NCBI GenBank assembly: GCA_039000515.1
Contig: JBCFYV010011164.1
Location: 46,293,993-46,357,992 of the forward strand
Source of the DNA: Timema cristinae
Lineage: Eukaryota; Arthropoda; Insecta; Phasmatodea; Timematidae
DNA length: 64,000 nucleotides
Direction of reading: 5' to 3'
Part shown: positions 56,354 to 64,000 of the stretch, in pieces
Position numbering within the stretch: the first letter of the stretch is position 1
Layout: each line of letters opens with the position of its first letter
Position numbers and translations under genes: made by a program
Notes under the pieces: generated by a model
What the model was told of the DNA's origin: nothing
Databases searched by the model: none
Seen by the model: only the letters and a program-made list of their open reading frames with translations

Positions 56354-59300
56354 ATGGGAAAGAAACGTAAAACGCCGTGCGATCTGTTCTCATTCTTTTC
56401 TAAACGACGAAGAACTGACGATATAAACGAAAATGATTCCAGAATTTCCATGCCCGAGACCAAGAGTTCTCACTGCTCAGCTACAGAACAAGAAACAATT
56501 GATCCATGTTGTAGCACTAGCATCGAGTCTGAATCTACCGACACTAAACGGGTTCCAGAAGAAGATACGTTAGTAAAGTCTTCTGTACCACTGCCACAAG
56601 CTATGAATATGAATATGAACAATAACGACATTGGAAATCTCATTAGAGACCCAGGGAGGGAAGGCTTAGGCCTATGAATCATGGATGTAATACTGATCCT
56701 TAGCTTTAGGCCTATAAATTACCTTTCAATTTACAGTCTGCAAAATTTTTAGCAGGTGTGTTTATTGTTTATTTTGTTGAATGTAATTTCGGCTCCTGCA
56801 GTGATTCAAGTTTACATTTGTAATGTTATTGATTTGCCCCTAAAGAATATGTGAGAGCATTGACAATAATATCATCCTAATTTTATAAACGTATCTTATT
56901 TCATTTAAATTATAATCTATTACATGGCGCTTAAAGCACTTCTTCTTCTAAGAAGGCACGAGCCACTGACAAGTGACGTCACGCACGTGACGTCAGTAGA
57001 GTCAAGTTGACAATATAAGATTTTTAAATAATAACTTCCTCTTGTCGAATGATCGAATAGAGATTTTAAAATGTAACTTGAGTCAGTTTCCGGCTCTGGA
57101 ACCTCCTAGTGACACCGATATGTTTTTGTCTTGTATTTTAATTTTTTATAACACGACCTTCTCGAAGCTTCCATGAGTAATGGATATATATATATAAAAG
57201 AATGGTGCAATGTAAGGGCACTAGCACTTGGAGTCTAGTCCTTGAACTACTCGGAACTTGAGCTCCTTTCCGCGATCCCTACGATCGTACTATAGGTCGC
57301 GTAAATAGTTCGCCGACGACATGATCTATTTTCTCTTCAAATAAACCGAGATTTAGAAATAAAAACATGTCAACATAATAATTGTGTATTAATTGATACA
57401 ATAAATATTCTAATCATCAGTAAACTTCATAATTGGTGCCCAGCGAGGTGGTAGAAACAGCAAGAACGTCATAATTGGTGCACAACGTGGGGAGAAGAAG
57501 AACAAGAACGCCATACTTGGCGCACAACGTAGGGACCCGTAAATCATTAACACTATACATTAACACCTCAATTCTATTGTATTATAGCTTAACTCTGTAT
57601 ACAAAGCGGAACTGAACTCTTACAACAAGTATGGTGTCCTGGTCCTTCATTCTTGTTTCCAGCTACTAGTAAACGACATCTCAAATTTCAGTACAGCTGG
57701 TTAAATCGCTGGAAGTGGCTGTCATGTTTTAAGAGAGAAGATGGTGCGTTTTGCAAATTTTATGTGTTGGTTAGTAATCATGGGGCTGAATTTGGGCATA
57801 AACTTTTGGGTAGACTTACGAAAAGAGAAATTTAATAATTTGAAAGATGCTGTTGTAGAACTTAACAGGCAGTAAACTACACAGTACCACGAAACTTGCC
57901 TTATTCGTTCAAGTCAACTTCAAAATGTCTCATCTAAGAAGCAAGACTTGGTAGATGTTCATGTTCGGTAGATGTGAATGTTGACTTAAAGAAACTGATA
58001 GAGGAAAACCAAAGTAGGATTATTCCCATTATAGAGACAATTTTATTGTGTGGCCACCAGGGCCTTGCATTAAGGGGTCACAGGGATTCTGGTCCTATTG
58101 ACCTTGAAGAAGAGCCGATATAAAATAAAATGAATTTAAGGCGCTCTTCGTTTCAAAGCCAGAAGTATCTAGAATATAGAAAATCATTCAAAATATGCTT
58201 CTCTGAATGCAAACATGTGAGTCCTCAAACAAAAAATGAGATAATTGAAGCTTGCAATGATTTTATTTTAAATAAACTAATAAGTAAGGTAAACAGTGCT
58301 AGGTGTTTTACTGTTCTAGCCGACGAAACCACAGATATTTCAACAGTAGAACAGCTGTGTCTGTGTGTGCGATCATAGATGAGGATGCAAAACAATATTA
58401 GTGAAGATTTCTCCAATACCATCTTAGAAGCATTGAATAATATTGGTTTAGCTTCGACTACCTCAGGGGATAAGGTTATGATGGAGCTTCTGCCATGAGC
58501 TGCCGATTCAATTAAATACATGCTCACGTCAAGGATGTTTATCCCCTCGCACTATATTTGCACATTGCTTCAATCTGGCTGTAACAAATGCCTGTTCCAT
58601 TCAAGCGATCAAGAACTGTATGGGTGTTTAGGCAACTTTGTGTATTTCTTAAAGATCCAAAAGGACATGTTTTCGAAGAATCAATTGAAAGGACAGCTCA
58701 AACCAATGCAACTTATCTGAAGTCACTGTGCCCAACTCGTTGGGTAAACGGTATGATGCAATTCTTATCTTCTTAGAACTCTTTGATGCTATTATTGAGG
58801 CACTCAATATTATTTCTGTATGGGCAGAGTGAGATGCTGCTTCAAATGCATATCAGCTACTGTCGGCTGTAAGACAGTCGGAATTCTTTGTGGCTCTACA
58901 TGTCATCGATAGACTCTTTAGTATAAGCATGTTTCTAAGTCAAGTCCTTCAAAACGAAAACATTGATTTGCTAGTAGCAATGGAATCTACTGTTTTGGTT
59001 GAGGAAGCCATGGATTACTTGCAATAGAACGCGGAGATTGAATTTAGGAAAATATTTGTGGAAGTAGAGAAAAGGGTCAAATATATTGACATCGACATTG
59101 TTGCACTTAGACGGATAGGAAGACAAACACAAGGATACAACATTTCCGCAGAAAGTGTTTAAGATTACTTCCTAGCAGCAATATATATATATTACATAGT
59201 TTCATGTGTTTGCTTCCAAAAGTGCCACAAAGCCATCTGTTGCTGATGAAGATTCAATTAAGCAGCTGGTTAAGTCATATGCCACAAATAAATCTTGCGG

Positions 59301-59625
59301 TGAGTAAGCAGCCATTTGTGAGCTACATGTGTGGTACCGATTACTTGCCTCACAGCCCAAACGACCTAACCATGTTTTGGACACATATTTGATGTGCGTG
59401 AAATTCAGTTTCCTATAGTAAAGGCACTCCTACGTATACTAGTTGCCAGTAACAACAGCCACCAATGAGCGTTCTTTCTTCACCCTTAAGCGCCTGAAAA
59501 CATACTTGCGTAACTCATTGGAAGAGAGTCGTTTAACTGATTTGGCACTTTGGAACATTTACCATGATATTGAAATAAGGCCAAATGATGTGTTAGATGA
59601 GTTAGCAAGAAACTACTCTGATTAA
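56354..59625 (+). pseudogene. hAT transposase pseudogene (ZMYM1/ZBED-type), interrupted by an LTR
   Basis: ATG 56354 opens a Lys/Ser-rich start (K-R-K-T-P-C-D-L-F-S-F-F) running to D-I-G-N-L-I-R-D-P-G before the inserted LTR. After it come the TTF-type zinc region (W-L-N-R-W-K-W-L, D-G-A-F-C-K-F) at 57690-57780, V-L-A-D-E-T-T-D-I-S (catalytic region) near 58315, N-L-A-V-T-N-A near 58575, C-P-T-R-W near 58730, and the C-terminal dimerisation block T-A-T-N-E-R-S-F-F-T-L-K-R-L-K-T-Y near 59455 up to a stop at 59623. Many stops and frameshifts separate these pieces. The order matches full-length hAT transposases, but the gene is dead. Confidence 0.8.
56819..57540 (+). mobile_element. Divergent LTR of the 40.7 kb family, with repeated primer-binding-like sequence
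   Basis: It starts TGTAATGTTATTGATTTGCC and aligns along its length with the 40739 LTR. CRE, E-box and a second CRE are kept near 56973-56998. The perfect HSE TTCnnGAAnnTTC is at 57159-57171 and TATATAAAAG at 57191. AATAAA occurs near 57340. From 57433 three copies of a (A/C)TTGG(T/C)GC(A/C)CA(G/A)CG-type sequence follow at about 40-bp spacing, then hAT sequence resumes. It inserted into the hAT transposase and is older than the full-length copy. Confidence 0.75.
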
Positions 59626-60038
59626 ATTTTCGGTTATGTTATATGTTAAAAACTCACTGCCCTGTGTGGCTATGTGATGATTTACCTCAAAGTAAACTCG
59701 GTGCTACGTAAGCGGGCCATAGTTAATCTTTTAAATAATACTTAAATCTTTTTAAGCAAAAAATTCAAACATTTAAAAAATTTATTCCAACTGTTTCCAA
59801 TACATAAAATAATGTATAATATTAATAATTACAATAATAATAATTTAAGCAAAATAATTATATGTTAAGATTTAGTTAAATATATTATAATTGGAACTTG
59901 TGTATTCATGTTCGTCTGTACAGTAAATCTATTGTGTTCAAATTTAATAGAAATAAATCATTTTTCAGTGCAATTGTGCGATTTTCTATTGCTCACTTTG
60001 ACTCCAATTCACTTTTATAAAAATGTAACCCCCTTTAA

Positions 60039-61890
60039 GGCCCGTTGACACGTTTTAGTTGACTAATTCAAGTACAGGAATTTGGCTGCGCGCGCACAGC
60101 TTGCACCGTGTAAACAGACAAGCAAGCTACTAACATGCAGGTCCACTTGCAACTGAAAAAGTTGGTCACCATTTCCAACTTTACTAAAGGCCCGTTGACA
60201 CGGTGTTAGTGGACTAATGCAAGTTTTAGTGGGTTTGACTTACCAACATGTTAGTTGTTATGCATGGTATTTTTCACTTGTATAGTAGCGCTTATATAAA
60301 ATGGCTGAAAATGAAGTGGAAGAGGTGTAATGGTCTTCTATTGAAGCCTTATTTTTTGATCATGCGTTATTTTTCGTTCGGTATTTATACGCAAATTATA
60401 AATTACGCTTATGTGTTATGGAGCTAGTAAGGGTAATTTAAATATGCATGGGCGTTAACAATATAATTACAATTTTTTCAGTAGACGGAATTTATATAAT
60501 TAGTAATTATTTTTGAAAAACATTAATAGTTGTAGTTAGGAAACAATATTTAATCGTAATTATAATAATAGAATTAAATGTAAAGAATAGTTACAATGTG
60601 TGATAAAAAATATGTTTTAATAATTAGTTTACCTATTTAAAAAAATTATTTTATATAGACAACATTAAAAAAATTAGTGATTAGTGTGTCTCCTATTTCT
60701 TAGTTCCTTAATACATTAAAATAGATTTTAGTTGATCCTAAATAATTATTAAATTATTTTACTTGATTTGTTAACTTATTTAGCACACATGTTAAATAAA
60801 ATTAACCTCAACTAAGGTAAATAAATCCCAATACAACCAAATTCGGTAGGCACTTTTTTAAATAGGTCCAACCCAGGTTTTTTCAACCCTCTTTTAAATG
60901 TTAGTATACTAATAACCAAATATCTTGTTAAATTATAGGTAGGCCTAAAATATTTTTTAAAAATAATAATAGGCTTAAATTAATTTGTTGGGCATTTTTT
61001 AAATAGACCTAACGCAAGTTTTTTAGACCCGTTTTAAATTTTGGTATACTAATAACAAAACATCTTGTTAAATGCTAGCTTGCTAGGCCTAAAATATTCC
61101 TTAAAAGTAATAATTCATTAATTTGTAGATTGGTTTAAATATAGACTATTTGGTTTGCTATACGATAATATTATATTATGTATCTACTCAATATTCCAAA
61201 GCATTACTACAAAGTGTTTGAAGTGTGTGGGCTGAACAATTATAATTAAAACTTATAAAGTTTGTTTAAAGTGTCAAATATGGAGATTAGACAACGTGCC
61301 GAAGATTTCGCGTGAAAACCACCGGTCATTCATACCTTACTTGCCGATAACGCGAATATTATGTTGCCGGAACTAATCACGATACTACAATGTTGTATTA
61401 TATTTTGTGATCGTATATAAAAAAAAAATTACACATGCCACGTTGAGTGGTAGGAAATAATGGTTTTTTAAAATTATTGATAACATTTGTTTACCGATAT
61501 TAAAAAATATCTTCACAAAGAACATTTGAAAAATGTACGTAGGCCTAACATTTTATTTTGGAAACTTTATTTACAGCTGATATAACTTTACAATATCCTC
61601 TAGTGCAATATCCCTCCCATTCCTATCTTTATGAATTCGGTGCTTAAAATTGCACAAAAATAATCCTTTTCATAACATTCCACAAATAAGTGTCCGCCGC
61701 ACAACTAATTCTTCAGTTGCCGCCATTTTGAATTGTCTACTTGCATTAGTAAAGTTGGAAGGTGACCAACTTTTTCAGTTGCAAGTGGACTTGCATGTTA
61801 GTAGCTTTGCTTGTCTGTTTACACGGTGCAAGCTGTGCGCGCGCAGCCAAATTAGTGTAAAGTTTGTCAATTAGTCAATTAGTGTAGTAA
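60039..61890. mobile_element. DNA transposon with inverted repeats over 100 bp, probably PIF/Harbinger-like
   Basis: The block 60079-60186 (AATTTGGCTGCGCGCGCACA... to ...GGTCACCATTTCCAACTTTACTA) matches the reverse complement of 61747-61853 with only a few differences. The left end begins GGCCCGTTGACACG at 60039 and repeats that sequence at 60188. The right outer part is diverged. Short ATG-led frames start just inside both ends (M-A-E-N-E-V-E-E-V at 60301 on plus, M-A-A-T-E-E-L-V-V near 61725 on minus). No transposase core was found. A SINE tail fragment lies near 60360-60425. Confidence 0.65.
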
Positions 61891-61989
61891 AGTTTGGGAA
61901 ATAATGGTGGAGGTTGAAGTGGAAAGTGGAGTTGTAATTAAAGTAAAGAGTATGCATGAGGATAACAGGAGTTGTATTAAGTGGAGAGT

Positions 61990-62900
61990 GGGAGAATAGA
62001 GTGGTTCCAGATAAAAAAAATTGAGTGAATAAGGGGAATTCCCTTTCACCATTACTATTTGTATTGGTAATAGAAATGGATAAAGTGGCAGGAAAACTCG
62101 AGGAGGAAATAATGAAAGCCGTGTTGTTTTCTGATGACTTGATGGTATGGGGGAGAAGGCATAAGAAGTACAGGAAACGGCTAGATGGGAATAAAGAATG
62201 AGGAAATGAAAGAATAGGAAGTGAAAGAGTGTGGAGTGAAATTTAGCATGGCGTGGTGTGAAGTGTTGTTAATAACAAGGAAGAGGATAAGGCCTAGTAA
62301 AGCTACAAGGTTGGATGGAGTAAAGCTGAGAAAAGTACAGAACGTAAAATATCTTGGAAGCCTAATTGAGATGAACAGTGGAAGTAAAGAGGATCTAATG
62401 AGAATAGGACAGAGTGTTTAAGATACCTATTATGGAGAATAGAAGTGTCCTTGAAGTGCAAGGAAGTGTTTTACATGGCATACTTTGTACCCTTTCTCAC
62501 AAGTGCAACAGAAACATGGACATTGAAAATAGGAGAGATTAGGAAAGTGGGGACAATGGGAATGAAATTTGTGAGGAGCATGTTAGCTGTTACAAAAAGA
62601 AATAAGATTATGAATAAAGTTATCCAGCAAAGAGGGGAGGTATAGGAGTACATGAGATAGTAGATGAAGCAAGACTTAGATGGTATGAGCATGTAAGGAG
62701 GATTGAGGGGAGGATGCCAAATAAAATTATGGAAATGAAGTATGCAAGGAAAAGCCTGCAAGGGAGGTCAAGAAAGAGGTTGGAGGAGCATATAACAGAA
62801 AGTGTACAAGTGATAGGAGAGGAGGCATTTTACTAAAATGACTCGGCCACAGACTGGAAAAGTTGTTGATTAAATGATGATGATGATGATGATGATAATG
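61990..62900 (+). pseudogene. LINE reverse-transcriptase C-terminal half, decayed, with (GAT)n tail
   Basis: Pieces in several frames give the reverse-transcriptase order. First S-P-L-L-F-V-L-V-I-E-M-type sequence near 62050. Then A-V-L-F-S-D-D-L near 62120, where the usual A/F-A-D-D box reads F-S-D-D. Then C-G-V-K-F-S-M at 62230, K-Y-L-G-S-L-I at 62350, T-E-T-W-T-L near 62510 and A-R-L-R-W-Y-G-H-V-R-R-I near 62680. The end is GACTGGAAAAGTTGTTGATT and a (GAT)n run at 62873-62900. This copy defines the 3' end shared by the fragments at 430 and 1925. Multiple frame changes make it inactive. Confidence 0.8.
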
Positions 62901-62971
62901 ATTAGTGAATGGTGTAATGAATACATTGCATTTAAGGAGAACACAACAATAGTTTATTTACACGATAGTAC

Positions 62972-63155
62972 TGTAGTGACAAGCACTGACTGTAAACAAG
63001 CAGGTAGGGGGGAACGTTATAACAGGACAATTCTCCCTCCCCTAGTGTTCACCAAGACAGAAGGGTTGGCGACAGATCCCGGCAGCCGGGTAGTGTGAGC
63101 TCTGGCCTTGGAGCGGCGTCTAGGCTGGTAGAGTACGTGTTAAACAAACATTACA
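62972..63155 (+). repeat. Probable short LTR of a second LTR retrotransposon
   Basis: The block starts TGTAGTGACAAGC and ends AAACATTACA, so the termini are inverted (TGTARTG/CATTACA). TGGTGGCATGCGG at 63157, one base after the end, fits a primer-binding site position, and a gag frame begins 256 bp further on. The second LTR would lie beyond the window. Confidence 0.45.
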
Positions 63156-63410
63156 CTGGTGGCATGCGGTGTGTGTAATAGTTTCGTATAAAAGTGATAC
63201 GCTTAGAACGATAGTTTATTATTAACTTGTAATCTAGTACTGTTATTAATTTGAGTGTTTAGTAGTGGATGTGCTTCCAAAACCATTACATATTATTACT
63301 ATTATTATGTTTTCTGTATTTTGTGCGTGTGTGCTACCTGATAGCTAGTGTGACTGAACGGTACTCTTCACTATTATAGATAATTGTGACGGTATTTATT
63401 ATTTAGCGCT

Positions 63411-64000
63411 ATGGCTGGTTCAGCTTTGTTTCCGTCCAAATTTAGTGGGGACACGGATGAGTCGTTTGAAGAATGGCTCTTACTTTCGAGCTCTTGGCTG
63501 CAGCTAATGGGTGGAAGGAGGAATCACGTCCTTTGTTTTTTGGGACTATCCCTTACTGGGTCAGCGCAAAGCGTCTACCGTTCTCTCACAGATAAAGACA
63601 GAAAAGATTTTGATAAAGTGTGTTCCGAGTTGAAGATTGTTTTCAAAAAACCATTATTGCCAGATTTAAAGAAAGCGGTGTTTGTTTCACGTTACCGCAA
63701 GACAAACGAGCGTTTAACAACACTCGCAATTGACCTGAGCGTTTAGCAAGGGAAGCGTACCCACAGTTTAATCCAGAATCTCGGGAAGAACTGGTCCGTG
63801 ACCGGCTTATTCAGTGTATAGAATACAGTGACATTCGCGTAGCATTGCGCCGGGATCCCGCCAAAGCTGTTATAGATCTTGTAAGTCGCGGGGAAATGAT
63901 GGAGGCAGTGTCAGAAATTGAGCGTGCGGTGCCGGTTGAACGCGTAGTTGCCGCCACAAACTCCGGTAGCAGAGACAAATATAACACCTGTTTTATTGCA
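63411..64000 (+). CDS. gag: Gag of an LTR retrotransposon, frameshifted, runs off the window
   Basis: ATG 63411 opens 111 codons with F-P-S-K-F-S-G-D-T-D-E-S-F-E-E-W and L-S-L-T-G-S-A-Q, typical of Ty3/gypsy-type capsid starts. The frame stops at 63744. The expected continuation (R-E-A-Y-P-Q-F-N, then L-I-Q-C-I) is in a different frame from about 63745 to the end. One small indel therefore breaks it, or the assembly has an error there. Codon use is less AT-biased than in the gag at 41795, indicating a different family. Confidence 0.65.

Larger units (their letters stand above)
55836..59640 (+). mobile_element. hAT element (ZMYM1-like), decayed
   Basis: CAGTGGCATAGCTACATACGGG at 55836 resembles the CAGTGGCGTAGC-type left terminus of this hAT group and lies 0.5 kb upstream of the transposase relic. 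The right end was not identified between 59640 and the next element at 60039, so the right boundary given is only the transposase stop. The element is split by an LTR insertion. Confidence 0.55.

Noticed and set aside
59640..60030. Right terminus of the hAT element
   Set aside because: I looked for a complement of CAGTGGCATAGC and found nothing convincing; ACTGCCCTGTGTGGCTATGTG is too different.

Overview
This window is a piece of an AT-rich, transposon-saturated eukaryotic genome, most probably an arthropod. Two interstitial runs of the TTAGG/CCTAA pentamer (12026-12049 and 26461-26482) match the telomere repeat used by most insects and many other arthropods, and the LTR promoter carries an arthropod-style TCAGTT initiator. 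The species cannot be named from the sequence. No complete host gene was found. The best host-gene candidate is one GC-rich internal exon on the minus strand at 55526-55708 with textbook splice sites. Almost everything else recognisable is mobile DNA: tRNA-derived SINEs, LINE tails, hAT, pogo and PIF/Harbinger-type DNA elements, MITEs, LTR elements and minisatellites.

Layout. 0-5 kb: a full-length SINE (family A), two antisense LINE 3' ends, a 41-bp tandem repeat and tRNA-headed SINE pieces. 6-7.1 kb: a 57-bp minisatellite open in several frames. 9.5-10.05 kb: a 36-bp minisatellite. 11.1-14.0 kb: a broken hAT transposase, then a foldback-like element whose inverted arms enclose CCTAA repeats and a 95-bp tandem array. 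15.2-16.1 kb: a GC-richer unidentified block. 19.2-22.6 kb: a cluster of hAT and Harbinger-like non-autonomous elements and a SINE, with a nesting order that can be read from target-site duplications. 27.5-30.9 kb: three non-autonomous DNA elements. 31.5-34.9 kb: a pogo-family element with a decayed DDE transposase and a PHD-like C terminus. 35.5-40.4 kb: SINE copies and a second copy of a Tc1/mariner-type MITE.

The centrepiece is 40739-48271, a 7.5 kb LTR retrotransposon with LTRs that are identical except for one A-run and a 4-bp target duplication (AAAG). It is therefore very young, yet it carries only Gag and the C-terminal end of integrase; protease, reverse transcriptase, RNase H and the integrase core are missing. 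Its LTR contains a heat-shock-promoter-like layout (three HSE-like blocks, TATA, TCAGTT initiator) plus a CRE/E-box cluster. A divergent relative at 56819-57540 keeps the TATA-proximal HSE and the CRE/E-box block. The insertion split a transposase-derived reading frame that rejoins in frame if the element is removed.

From 49 to 55 kb lie many decayed family-B SINEs, a possible second LTR and an RS-type 24-bp repeat. From 55.8 to 59.6 kb a hAT (ZMYM1-like) transposase pseudogene is interrupted by the divergent LTR. At 60.0-61.9 kb there is a DNA element with inverted repeats over 100 bp long, at 62.0-62.9 kb a decayed LINE with a (GAT)n tail, and from 62.97 kb to the end the 5' part of another LTR retrotransposon with a frameshifted gag. 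Several minisatellites show single-base indels in homopolymers, so some frameshifts here may be assembly errors rather than biology.
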